From positions 186,001 to 250,000 of the forward strand of contig NZ_JAYMEM010000006.1 of NCBI RefSeq assembly GCF_037029465.1: a DNA stretch of 64,000 bases, given 5' to 3'. This DNA comes from Mesoflavibacter sp037029465. GTDB lineage: Bacteria > Bacteroidota > Bacteroidia > Flavobacteriales > Flavobacteriaceae. The first letter of the stretch is position 1; each line of letters starts with the position of its first letter. Position numbers and translations under genes: made by a program. Of the stretch, positions 17,804-26,760 are shown piece after piece. The notes under the pieces were generated by a model. It ran no database searches. It worked only from the letters and a program-made list of their open reading frames with translations, and was not told the origin of the DNA.

Positions 17804-19369
17804 TTATTGCTTTTTCCAAGTTCCTCCTCTAGCAAACTCAAGATATGCCTTGTATCTTTTGTAAGCAGCTTGTCTTTCTTCAAAACTGTCTGATATTCTC
17901 CTAATTTCAAGTACTGATGTAATTCCTTTGGACAATTCTTCATCTCCTTCGCCATCTTTATTGTTAATTCTTTCAATAATTGCTTCTTTAATTTTGTCAT
18001 GCTTAAGTTGAAGCTCTCTGATTTCTTCTTTTTCAAAGTCTCCAAAGTTTTCAATTTCTGATTCAATATCTCGTTGCTCTCTTCTAATTTCTCCATCTTT
18101 TGATTCAAAAGCTTTTTGTAGTTGAACTCTTGACTCTTCAAACTGGATTGGTAATTGTTTGATATCGTCTGAAACTCGGCTTGCATCATATCCAATTCTT
18201 CTTGAATCTCTATCAATTTCATTTCTTCTATGTTCAATTCGTCCTCTAAGTTCTGCTTCAGCATCTCTATAGAAATCTTCACCTTTGAATTTTTCTGACT
18301 CGATTTTAATAGCTGATTCAAGTCTGCTTTTTTCTTTAAGATATCTTTCTTCCAAATCTTTACGGTTTCTTTGAAAATTACTTTCATCTGATTTAAAGTC
18401 GTGTAATCTTTGTTCAAATTCTTCTCGTACTTGACTCTCAAATTCTCTTTCCAATCGTTCCAATTCCTGTCTTTCTGTTTTTGTAGCTCTCTCAACTCTT
18501 GATATCTCAGATTCAAAGTGGTGTTCAGCTCTTTTGTACGATTGCGAGTCCATAATTCGTTTAACTGATCGTATAAGATTGCTAATTTGGTTTGCTCTGC
18601 ACTTGTAAGATTCTTCGAAAATTCTACTCTGCTCGTCATCAATTTCCCATACTCCGCTACTAGATGACTTGGAAGTGTAAATATAGTTGGTGTTTGCTTC
18701 GACTTCATTATATACCCATTTAACTTTTGTACTTGATTTTAATGCTTTTTCTATTTCTTCTTCATTTTTTTTTGGTATTATTATTTGTACTGTGTTTAAA
18801 CCTAAACGTTTAAGTTTGGCTCGTTTTTCATTATCGATTTTATGCGTCACTACAAATTCTACCAATAAAATAGGTTCTTGTTTTTCATTAAAGAATGATA
18901 TATCAGGTCTAATTAACAAATGTCTTTCTTCAATATTTGGATTTTGACCATATCTTACATTACACTCTTCATCTTCATAAAATGTTAATTCTGATTTTAC
19001 ACTAAAAGCTTGAATAGTCTTTGATTGTTCTAGTAAGTTTGGTGCACCATCACTATTTTTAGGTGGATATTTATATATAGCTGGTACTTTTAATTGTCTT
19101 AATCTTTGAAGAATATCTCTTGCTATAAGCTCTCTATATTTTCTATTAGCAACTACACATTCTGTATTGTTTTTATCTACATCTTTAGCATGATGTCTAA
19201 AATAGTGCTCTCTAATTTGACCTTTTACAGCCTGCATTTCTTTTTTGCAACCTAGACAGTAATATCCATTTAAACCGCTTTTAGCTTCTGAAATATGAAT
19301 ATGTTTTATAAAATCATCTGTAAACGCCCAATCTGTCTGAAAATCCTTATTTGATTCCTTACTACTCAT
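17804..19369 (-). CDS. CoiA-like nuclease with long C-terminal coiled coil
   Basis: This 521-residue protein has three parts. Residues ~30-90 hold a zinc-ribbon-like YYCLGCKKEM..H..HH..C as in CoiA. Residues ~140-215 look like a PD-(D/E)xK nuclease: HLLIRPDISFF, then PILLVEFVVTHK, with Asp and Glu in the expected order. Residues ~255-510 are a highly charged coiled coil rich in Glu, Arg and Lys. CoiA relatives act on DNA, and the coiled coil implies oligomerisation or a partner. It is 11 bp after the type IIG enzyme gene, so it is likely co-transcribed with it. A second frame of 316 codons overlaps the coiled-coil half. The nuclease assignment is inferred from motifs; the role is probably defence. 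Confidence 0.75.
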   Translation of the reverse strand: MSSKESNKDFQTDWAFTDDFIKHIHISEAKSGLNGYYCLGCKKEMQAVKGQIREHYFRHHAKDVDKNNTECVVANRKYRELIARDILQRLRQLKVPAIYKYPPKNSDGAPNLLEQSKTIQAFSVKSELTFYEDEECNVRYGQNPNIEERHLLIRPDISFFNEKQEPILLVEFVVTHKIDNEKRAKLKRLGLNTVQIIIPKKNEEEIEKALKSSTKVKWVYNEVEANTNYIYTSKSSSSGVWEIDDEQSRIFEESYKCRANQISNLIRSVKRIMDSQSYKRAEHHFESEISRVERATKTERQELERLEREFESQVREEFEQRLHDFKSDESNFQRNRKDLEERYLKEKSRLESAIKIESEKFKGEDFYRDAEAELRGRIEHRRNEIDRDSRRIGYDASRVSDDIKQLPIQFEESRVQLQKAFESKDGEIRREQRDIESEIENFGDFEKEEIRELQLKHDKIKEAIIERINNKDGEGDEELSKGITSVLEIRRISDSFEERQAAYKRYKAYLEFARGGTWKKQ

Positions 19370-19380
19370 ATTCGTCCTAA

Positions 19381-22300
19381 TTAACTATTCTCAACAATTT
19401 GGATTTCTTCATCAGTTAAGCCATAAAGTTGATATACCATAGCATCAATTTCTTTATCGGTTTGGTTGATTTGGGTTTGTAAGGCTTGTGCTTTTTGTTT
19501 GTTATCTTCAAAGAGGTCTAACCACTCAAACTCGTCTTTTTTGGTTAGGGTTGGTATTTCTTCTAAACCATCTTTAACACGTTGTTTGTTATTGGCTTTT
19601 ATGGCTTTATTAAGCTCTTTTATAAAGTCTCCAAACTCTAACTCGTGCCAGTTTTGTAGTTTTTTGGAGAGTTTTTCTAATTGAAATTTTGAAGTAAGGT
19701 ATTTTTGGAATGTTATAACAACTTTTAGTAGCCGTATGTTTAAATTCAGAATATAATCAGCGGTTTTTACAAATGTGTTCTCCTTTAATTTTGATGGTAG
19801 AACTACAGGAATAAGTTTTAGGTATTGTATTGGAATTTTTGGAAATAGCTTTTTTACTGTTTTAAATTTTGTTTCAAAATATAAATTTATCAATTTACTG
19901 TTAATTAAAATGGAAATAAACTTCAAGTCTATATCTATCTTATTTTTTAACTGTACATTATAAACATCACAAACATTGAAAAGACCTGTATCGTCATAAC
20001 AACTAATAATGTCATTACCAATTCTTCTAATTAGTATTTTCTCTTCTGTATAAATAGATTTAGGTTTATAAATTTTTAAATCTTCCTTATTATAATTAAC
20101 ATATTTATCTTGATAATTAATTACATTTCTTGAAAGGTCTCCACCACAAATTATGGGGTAAGGAAATTGTTCTGTTTTTATATCAGAAACATTTTCACTT
20201 TTAAAACCAAATTCAACACCTCTTGAAAAGTTTACTAATTCGGATAAAAGAATTGATTTTTTTTCTATTTTTTTTGACAATTTCAAATGAGCTGGTTTTA
20301 AGTAAATATTAAACATATTACCTTCTAAAGTCCCAAAAATAGATTGCTCTATTTCTTGGAAATTAAAATCTTTTGAAGCTACTGAAACTACATTATTATC
20401 TATTGTATTTTGATTATTTAAAATTAAAATACCCGAATCAACTGAAGCATCTGCAAAGACATTTTCACCTAAATCAATTATAACTTCTATTTTATATTTC
20501 AACAAGAAATCTCTAAGACTTTTGAATCCTATATTAGTTAGAAAAGAACTAGGTGTAATAAACCCTAAATAACCTGATGATTTAAGTAAATTAGTACCCT
20601 TTTCATAAAAGTAAGCATATAAGTCAGAGCATTTAAATGTTATGTATTTTGAAAAGTAATCTTTACTATTTTGCACATAAGGCGGATTCCCAATAATCAC
20701 ATCAAACCCACCTTTTTCAAATACTTTAGGAAATTGAGTTTCCCAATTAAAAGCCTTATCTCCTGCAACCGCTTTGCTATCTATTAAAGAGTTACCACAT
20801 TTAATATTGCTACTTAAATCGTTTAGTTTTCGTCTTGGTTGTGCGGTACGTAACCAAAGTGATAGTTTGGCTATCTCTACAGACTCTTCGTTTAAATCTA
20901 CACCATAAATGTTGTTTTCTAGTATGGTATTTTCTATATCAGGGAATTGTAAACCACCACCTAATACTTTGGTTTTAAGCTCATCTATATATTGGTGCTC
21001 TGCAATTAAAAAGTTTAAAGCTTGATTAAGGAATGCACCAGAGCCACATGCAGGATCGCAAATAGTTAGTTGTAGTAACCAATTACGATAGGTATCTAAA
21101 ATATCTACTAATTTGGTAATGGTAGCTTTTTGTCTATTCTTACGCCCTTTAAAATATTCTTCTTCTTTAAAGCCTAGCTCGGTTTTCTTTTCTTCACAAA
21201 GTTTACCAACAGTATTTTCTACAATATATTTTGTTATGTATTTAGGAGTGTAGAATACACCATCTTTTTTACGTTTTGATTTTTGTTTATCGAAGTCTGC
21301 ACCTTCAATTTCTGCATTAACACTTTCTATTTCGTTTAAAGAGTTTTCGAAGATATGACCTAGTATGTTTACATCTACTTGACTCTCAAAATCGTAAGCT
21401 GCTAATTTACTGGTGTGTTTGTATAATAAATCGCTATCTATATCTAAGCTATCTAAGGTTTTATCTTCTTTAAATAAACCACCGTTATATGCGTATATTT
21501 CGGCTCTTTTGGTTGTTCCTGCTCTTCCTGTATCTAAAAAGTTAAAGTATTGTTTAAATAGTACGTAAAGCGGTCTATCGTCTCCAAAATCTACATCTGC
21601 TTTCCACTTGTCTAATATTTGTTGTGTGCTATTTGGTGGTAGTAACCCTCTATCTTCTGCAAAGAAAATAAACAGGTAACGGTCTATTAATTTTTGTGAT
21701 TTTTTAAATAGTGTTAGCTTAACGTTTTTTTCTAGTTTTAAAAGTTCTGCTTTTTCTTCTTCTGTTTGATGAGATTCTGAAACAAGTTCAGAATGACGTA
21801 AGTTTTTTAATTTACTTGCATTGCGTTTTACGAGGTCTCTAAATAGCTCTCGTTTAAATAGTGAATAGTCTTTATAGAATTGCTTTGTGATTTGTTCTTC
21901 TTCTACAACAGACTGCTCTTTAATTTTTAGAGGTGTGTTATTTAATACATTGTCTTTTTGTAAACAGATGTATAATAACTCAAAACGCTCTGGTGTAAGC
22001 TCGAATAGGTTAAACTCTTCAAACTCGGTTGCATCGTTAATGTAAAACCTTAGTTTTTCAAAGTTAGAGGTTATAACATACACGCATCCTTTTTGATTAG
22101 CTTTATAATCGAATGCCTGTTTACGTATGCTTTCTAAATCTTTAGTGTTAGTACCCTTTAATTCTATAACACCAATAGCAATATCGTTATCTAATATTGC
22201 ACCATCTGCTTTACGTGCATTGTTTTGGTTTTTATACTCTGCTACAAGATTAAAGTTAGCTTTTGGTTTAAGTGTATAATCTAATACATTTACAAATAGC

Positions 22301-22467
22301 TCTGTAAGGAATATACCTTGATATTCTTCTTCTTTAGAGCTACGTATATTATCTTGTATTGTAGGATTTAGAAAGTACTTTTTATATTTAGAATAAGCTT
22401 TATTTATAGCTTCACTATCTTGTAATTTTAAATAGTGTTTTAATACTGATGGTTGATATAATGACAT
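19381..22467 (-). CDS. Type IIG restriction-modification enzyme (Eco57I-like)
   Basis: This 1028-residue protein combines nuclease, methyltransferase and target recognition in one chain. N-terminal residues ~80-110 hold DGAILDNDIAIGVIELKG, a PD-(D/E)xK-like site. The methyltransferase motifs are DPACGSGAFLNQAL (motif I) and GNPPYVQ (motif IV), typical of N6-adenine enzymes. The C-terminal ~350 residues resemble a TaqI-type specificity domain. No separate specificity gene is present, as expected for type IIG. It heads the leftward cargo block of the island. Residues ~225-235 contain a short palindromic repeat read in frame (see 21771-21797), in a linker before the methyltransferase. The recognition sequence cannot be read. 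Confidence 0.92.
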   Translation of the reverse strand: MSLYQPSVLKHYLKLQDSEAINKAYSKYKKYFLNPTIQDNIRSSKEEEYQGIFLTELFVNVLDYTLKPKANFNLVAEYKNQNNARKADGAILDNDIAIGVIELKGTNTKDLESIRKQAFDYKANQKGCVYVITSNFEKLRFYINDATEFEEFNLFELTPERFELLYICLQKDNVLNNTPLKIKEQSVVEEEQITKQFYKDYSLFKRELFRDLVKRNASKLKNLRHSELVSESHQTEEEKAELLKLEKNVKLTLFKKSQKLIDRYLFIFFAEDRGLLPPNSTQQILDKWKADVDFGDDRPLYVLFKQYFNFLDTGRAGTTKRAEIYAYNGGLFKEDKTLDSLDIDSDLLYKHTSKLAAYDFESQVDVNILGHIFENSLNEIESVNAEIEGADFDKQKSKRKKDGVFYTPKYITKYIVENTVGKLCEEKKTELGFKEEEYFKGRKNRQKATITKLVDILDTYRNWLLQLTICDPACGSGAFLNQALNFLIAEHQYIDELKTKVLGGGLQFPDIENTILENNIYGVDLNEESVEIAKLSLWLRTAQPRRKLNDLSSNIKCGNSLIDSKAVAGDKAFNWETQFPKVFEKGGFDVIIGNPPYVQNSKDYFSKYITFKCSDLYAYFYEKGTNLLKSSGYLGFITPSSFLTNIGFKSLRDFLLKYKIEVIIDLGENVFADASVDSGILILNNQNTIDNNVVSVASKDFNFQEIEQSIFGTLEGNMFNIYLKPAHLKLSKKIEKKSILLSELVNFSRGVEFGFKSENVSDIKTEQFPYPIICGGDLSRNVINYQDKYVNYNKEDLKIYKPKSIYTEEKILIRRIGNDIISCYDDTGLFNVCDVYNVQLKNKIDIDLKFISILINSKLINLYFETKFKTVKKLFPKIPIQYLKLIPVVLPSKLKENTFVKTADYILNLNIRLLKVVITFQKYLTSKFQLEKLSKKLQNWHELEFGDFIKELNKAIKANNKQRVKDGLEEIPTLTKKDEFEWLDLFEDNKQKAQALQTQINQTDKEIDAMVYQLYGLTDEEIQIVENS
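21771..21797 (-). repeat. Short palindromic repeat inside a coding sequence
   Basis: On the minus strand, GTCATTCTGAACTTGTTTC plus AGAATCTC is a partly palindromic unit (ATTCTGAA / TTCAGAAT) of a type dispersed in many bacterial genomes. In this frame it encodes HSELVSESH. It is inserted without breaking the restriction enzyme gene. Confidence 0.6.
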
Positions 22468-22604
22468 TAATAGCTTTTAGTTTAATGTTTAAAAATATAA
22501 ATATATATTGATTTAGAATATATCTTCGTTGTATTTATTATTATATATAGTTTATGTATTACTATATGGTTTAGTAAATGAGTATATATTCCCTTTATTT
22601 ATGT

Positions 22605-23342
22605 TTACAGAGATTTACGCTTAGTAAAATAAAAAAGAGGGAAAACAGTATCAATACCTTGTAAACGATACCCTTTATCTTTATAGACTAGATTAGGTGT
22701 TTTATCGTTATATTTTAGCCAATGTAACATAGATTGTTTATTAACTTTTGTTTTAGAATAGTTTTTTTTAAGATAAATTAAACCTTTATTATAAGCTAAA
22801 TTTTTTAATCTAGATGCAGTTGCTTTAGACATATCAAAAAGTGCTTCTACTCCATTAACAGAAACAGGAGCTGGTTGTTCTTTATAGTTAAACTTAGGAG
22901 ACAAAAAATGATAGGTACTTCCCTTTAACTGTACGCTTTTTTGCTTCTTAACTTTTCTCCAAAAATCTTTATGGAGATAACCATAAATTACCGCTCCTGT
23001 TATAGCTTTAATTTCTGTATAATTATTATAATCTACTTTACATGCTAGTCTTACTTCCCAATTATTTTCTATTCTTATTTTATCAAATGATTTGATGCTA
23101 TAAAATTTAGTTTTAGAGTTATACACCAACCATTGTTTATCTATTAAAAATTGAAGTCGGTTTTTTAAAGTTTTACTACTTACTTTTTCTAAGTAACTAA
23201 TAAATAAGATTTCTTGATTTTCTAATTTTATCTTACCGTATGGATGTAATAACTTTAAGAGTATAAATAGCTTTAAATTGTTAGAATATCTTTGTTCCTG
23301 TGCATTTATAAAAAACTCTATAGGAACACTAACACTATTTAC
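22605..23342 (-). CDS. Hypothetical protein, probably DNA-binding; start codon unclear
   Basis: A GTG at 23129 gives 174 residues, but the same frame stays open to 23354 and the added part reads as genuine protein: VPIEFFINAQEQRY, then LKLFILLKLLHPYGKIKL. I therefore extend it to 23342, giving about 246 residues. No ATG, GTG or TTG lies at the natural start; the codon there is GTA. The end of the preceding HTH gene has a run of nine A residues, and a -1 slip there would fuse the two frames. The middle (DMSKATASRLKNLAYNKGLI) looks like a winged-helix segment. It could be a replication or regulatory protein of the island. Confidence 0.6.
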   Translation of the reverse strand, partial: VNSVSVPIEFFINAQEQRYSNNLKLFILLKLLHPYGKIKLENQEILFISYLEKVSSKTLKNRLQFLIDKQWLVYNSKTKFYSIKSFDKIRIENNWEVRLACKVDYNNYTEIKAITGAVIYGYLHKDFWRKVKKQKSVQLKGSTYHFLSPKFNYKEQPAPVSVNGVEALFDMSKATASRLKNLAYNKGLIYLKKNYSKTKVNKQSMLHWLKYNDKTPNLVYKDKGYRLQGIDTVFPLFYFTKRKSL

Positions 23343-23629
23343 ATTTCTTTTTTTTTATTTGAATTATAATTATCGTCTATTACTTTTTGTAAATCTGATA
23401 GCTTGTAATAGATTTTAGCCTTAATCTGTACGTAAGGTAAAATACCTTCTTCCCTCCAATTAGAGGCTGTTTTAGAGCTTATTTTAAATAGTTGCATGAT
23501 TTCTGAATTATCAAAAATTACATACTCTGGATTTGAATTTTGTTTTAGATTTTGAAGTTTTAACAATTGATCTAATCGTTGTGTTATTTTATTTAAACTA
23601 TCGTTAAATGGGTGTTGAAATTTTGACAT
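23339..23629 (-). CDS. Small helix-turn-helix DNA-binding protein
   Basis: This 96-residue protein has a MerR/excisionase-like HTH at residues ~45-85: EIMQLFKISSKTASNWREEG and then ILPYVQIKAKIYYKLSDL. The first 40 residues form a helix. It overlaps the next frame and follows another HTH gene by 3 bp. In Bacteroidota islands such HTH_17 proteins serve as excisionases or regulators beside integrases. The gene ends in AAA AAA AAA GAA ATG TAA; the A9 run may allow slippage into the next frame. Confidence 0.8.
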   Translation of the reverse strand: MSKFQHPFNDSLNKITQRLDQLLKLQNLKQNSNPEYVIFDNSEIMQLFKISSKTASNWREEGILPYVQIKAKIYYKLSDLQKVIDDNYNSNKKKEM

Positions 23630-23632
23630 ATC

Positions 23633-23929
23633 TTACTTGTTTTGGTTATTAATTCTGATTAATGCTTGTTCTAATTCGGTACGTTTATACCTTATTAGAT
23701 TACCTAACCTGTAAGGGTTTAAGATGCCTTTTTTATTCCAATCTGTTAAAGTAACTAATGATACTTTAAGGATTTTTGCAGCCTCTTTACGCGTTAAATA
23801 CTCTGTAGGTTTTACAGGTTGGAAGTTTTTAGAAAGTTGTTTTAACTCTGCTCTTACATCTGATAAGATGTCTTCTTTTAATTGTGTTGGTGTAATACCA
23901 AATACTTGTGTGATTTTACTTTGTTCCAT
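23633..23929 (-). CDS. Excisionase-family helix-turn-helix protein
   Basis: This 98-residue protein carries a clear HTH_17 domain: EYLTRKEAAKILKVSLVTLT, then DWNKKGILNPYRLGNLIRYK. The N-terminal ~40 residues are a helix. It lies between the 413-residue unknown gene and the second HTH gene, 2.7 kb from the integrase end of the island. It probably controls excision or gene expression of the element. Confidence 0.82.
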   Translation of the reverse strand: MEQSKITQVFGITPTQLKEDILSDVRAELKQLSKNFQPVKPTEYLTRKEAAKILKVSLVTLTDWNKKGILNPYRLGNLIRYKRTELEQALIRINNQNK

Positions 23930-24019
23930 CGTTTAAATTTTTAATTATTCGATGGTACAAAACTATTTAGCTTTAATCGTTTTTAATGTATTGGAGTAAC
24001 TCCAAAGGATACTCCAACC

Positions 24020-25261
24020 CTACACCATTTTATCTAAAAGCTCATCAATTTTGTCAATATCTTTTTGGTAGTTTACGCCTAATTCACTAGGTTTCTTATC
24101 TAACTTCTGGATAGCTGTTTTTATATTTTTATCATTAAGACCAACGATTAAACTTATTAATTCTGATTGTTTAACTTTTGATGCTCTTTCTATTTTTGGA
24201 TGCGTAAAGAAACCTATTTCTTGCAGTAATAAGACAATTTGATTTATGGATAATTGTTTTGCTTTATTAGGAGATTGTTTTGTATTTGCTTGTGTTTTAT
24301 CTGTAGTTAATTTTTTAGAATTAGCAAATTGTATAATTTTTTGTGCTTCTAACATACAAGCGTAGCAATAAAAGTCTATTTGTATAGATAATAAATTATG
24401 CTGTTCTTGATGTGTCATGTGTGGCATACCTTGATAATAGGTTTTTAATGCTATATTTAATTCTTTATTATTAAATTTTGGAAACTCATTTATATCAACT
24501 CCGTATTCTTTTATATGTTGACTAATTATATCTTCTGAAATATTAGCATAAGGTGTTTTACTAATCTTGCCAATTACGTAGTTTAAATAATCTTCTTTTT
24601 TATCCTTATCTAAGATTAATAAGTTTTCGGTAATTTCTGATTCTAAATAAGGTGTAAAATGTGTTATACCATTATCATATAACTGCATAAAGGCGTTTTG
24701 TTTTACAGCTCTTTCATCACTAATTTCTTTACAAAAAGTTATTAGATATTCATCCTTAAAAGGTTTGATATTTATATTAGTCATATCATTTGATTTTTTA
24801 GAATCTGTGTTCCTTTTTGACTTTAAAAACATTATTAACTTATTTGCGTATGTCAAACAATAATAGTTTAAAAAATCACTTTGCAATAAAAACGCTTTAT
24901 CCTTTTCTGGAGAATACGGAACCATATCATTGTAATGAGCATCTAAAACTTTAGCTATTGGTTTACTATGATCAAGTTCTTCTAATTCTTCAAGCGTAGT
25001 ATTATATTCATCTAACCATTTTTGAATATTTTTAAAATGGATTTCTTTAATATAATCTTGTTTTTCGACTTCATTTATGAGATAATCTAAATAATCGTTT
25101 TTACCCTCTTTTAAGTTAAAGAGTTTTTTTAATACTTCTGACTGTATTTCTTTTAGAAGTGTTTTAAGTGTTCTAGAAACACCGTAAGCTGTAGATGTTT
25201 TTAAAATGACTTCATCACTAAGAATATTACAAAACCTATCGAAATAGTAACTGTCTTCCAT
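24020..25261 (-). CDS. Unknown mobile-element protein, 413 aa
   Basis: I do not recognise a family. The protein is soluble and mostly helical, with two similar segments: YYCLTYANKLIMFLKSKR near residue 140 and FYCYACMLEAQKIIQFANSK near residue 300. Each has a tyrosine-cysteine start and a Lys-rich end, which suggests internal duplication. A Lys/Gln-rich linker (residues ~320-340) precedes a final ~75-residue helical domain (SINQIVLLLQEIGFFTHPKI). The gene follows the integrase by 10 bp and is likely in the same transcript, as often seen for island accessory proteins. Confidence 0.65.
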   Translation of the reverse strand: MEDSYYFDRFCNILSDEVILKTSTAYGVSRTLKTLLKEIQSEVLKKLFNLKEGKNDYLDYLINEVEKQDYIKEIHFKNIQKWLDEYNTTLEELEELDHSKPIAKVLDAHYNDMVPYSPEKDKAFLLQSDFLNYYCLTYANKLIMFLKSKRNTDSKKSNDMTNINIKPFKDEYLITFCKEISDERAVKQNAFMQLYDNGITHFTPYLESEITENLLILDKDKKEDYLNYVIGKISKTPYANISEDIISQHIKEYGVDINEFPKFNNKELNIALKTYYQGMPHMTHQEQHNLLSIQIDFYCYACMLEAQKIIQFANSKKLTTDKTQANTKQSPNKAKQLSINQIVLLLQEIGFFTHPKIERASKVKQSELISLIVGLNDKNIKTAIQKLDKKPSELGVNYQKDIDKIDELLDKMV

Positions 25262-25271
25262 TAATTAGAAT

Positions 25272-26579
25272 TTAAACATTAAAGAAACCGCTTTTAATGA
25301 TATGAGAAGCTCTTTCTTCATTTTTGATTCTAATATACTTATAAAATTCTTTTTCTGTAGTATGACCGCTAAAAAGCATAATATCGAATACATTCATACC
25401 TGCCTTATATTTATTACTGCAAAAACTACGTCTTGCTGTATGTGATGCTATTAAATTGTATTTAGGTATCATTTCTGTTTGAAAAACACCACCTTTTGTA
25501 AACTCGCATTTAACTAAATCATTCCATTCTAGCATTTGCCCTACTTGCTTAATGTAATCGTTTAAATCTTGCTCTGCTATTTTTTTAGGTGGTTTACCGT
25601 TATGCCTTTTATTCATTATCTCTTTAATCTCTTTTGTTACAGGACAATGAACCGTGCGACTGTATTTTCTGTTTTTTTTCTGACGTATCTTAAAACAATC
25701 GTAACCGTTTACACTAACAATATCTTCTGACTTTAAACCATTATAATCACTAATTCTTTGCCCTGTGTAACACCCTATTAAAAAAACATCTCTTGCATGT
25801 TCTAGCTCTGGATACTTAGACAAATCTTTGTTATGCATTTGTTTTATTTCATCATCTGTTAAATAGATTTCTGTTGTGATTTCCTTCTTTACTTTAAAAT
25901 CGTCACTTTTAAAACGTTGGTTTTTTGTATAACCCTCTATTAACGCATAATTTAAAAAGGTTTTTAAAGTCTTTATATGTTTACCTATAGTATTTAAAGA
26001 GTAGTTATTGCTTTCCATAAAACGATTGAATTTATTATAAAAATCCATATCAATATACTCGAACATTAAAGTTTCCTTATAGTGCTTTTGGTATTCTTCT
26101 AATCGCTTTTTGGTTTGTTTATATGAGCGTATAGTAATATTTGAAATTTCACCCTCTTTTGAGTTTATAAATTCATCTATCACTTGAAAAAAAGACAAAC
26201 CTGTTTTGTTTTTTACTTTATGCTCTTTTACCTTATTTGTTTTTACATCTAAAGCGTATTTTAAGAGGTGTTTAGGCACTTCTGAATGCTCTTTTGACAA
26301 TTGACTATACTCATCATATAAAAAGCTTTCTAGGTCGTTTAAATGCGTGTTTATCTCGTCTTTATTTGTTATACTGTTTTTAATCTTAACTCTTTGCTTG
26401 TTAAAATCCCAATCATCAAAACAGCTTTTATACCCTGTTGAGTATTTAAACCTTTGATTACCATAAGTGAAATTTAAGTATATTAGACTTAATTGCTTTT
26501 TGTTTTCTGATAGTGTCTTATTCGATTCCTTAAAAGCGAATCTAACTTTCCCTTTGGTTCTTGTAAATGTAGTATTCAT
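25272..26579 (-). CDS. int: Tyrosine-family site-specific integrase
   Basis: The ATG at 26579 is preferred to one at 26606, since MNTTFTRTKGKVRF is the usual beginning of Bacteroidota integrases. The protein has an arm-binding N-terminus, a SAM-like core-binding domain (residues ~140-235) and a catalytic domain. Catalytic residues are visible: Arg in GCYTGQRISD, a Lys in RQKKNRKYSRTV, His and Arg in HTARRSF, His in FSGHTTEKEF, and the nucleophile Tyr in YKYIRI. It lies 155 bp from the right attachment core and presumably integrated the island into tRNA-Phe. Confidence 0.95.
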   Translation of the reverse strand: MNTTFTRTKGKVRFAFKESNKTLSENKKQLSLIYLNFTYGNQRFKYSTGYKSCFDDWDFNKQRVKIKNSITNKDEINTHLNDLESFLYDEYSQLSKEHSEVPKHLLKYALDVKTNKVKEHKVKNKTGLSFFQVIDEFINSKEGEISNITIRSYKQTKKRLEEYQKHYKETLMFEYIDMDFYNKFNRFMESNNYSLNTIGKHIKTLKTFLNYALIEGYTKNQRFKSDDFKVKKEITTEIYLTDDEIKQMHNKDLSKYPELEHARDVFLIGCYTGQRISDYNGLKSEDIVSVNGYDCFKIRQKKNRKYSRTVHCPVTKEIKEIMNKRHNGKPPKKIAEQDLNDYIKQVGQMLEWNDLVKCEFTKGGVFQTEMIPKYNLIASHTARRSFCSNKYKAGMNVFDIMLFSGHTTEKEFYKYIRIKNEERASHIIKSGFFNV

Positions 26580-26610
26580 AATAGCTTCTTTAATATGAAG
26601 ATACAAAAAA

Positions 26611-26632
26611 AGGGTGTAAAATAGGGTGCAAA
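26611..26632 (+). repeat. Right copy of the 22-bp end repeat, probable integrase arm site
   Basis: AGGGTGTAAAATAGGG plus TGCAAA matches the left copy at 12823-12844 in 20 of 22 positions. It lies just upstream of the integrase start, so it may also be part of the integrase promoter region. Confidence 0.55.
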
Positions 26633-26760
26633 TAAGAAATATTTATTAATGATTTTCTTAATAAAAACCTATATGCAGAAACGATAAAAATCCCTTATTT
26701 ACTGACACTAACAAAGGTTTTGATAAAAAACACAATGATTTGAAAAGGATAATAATAGTA

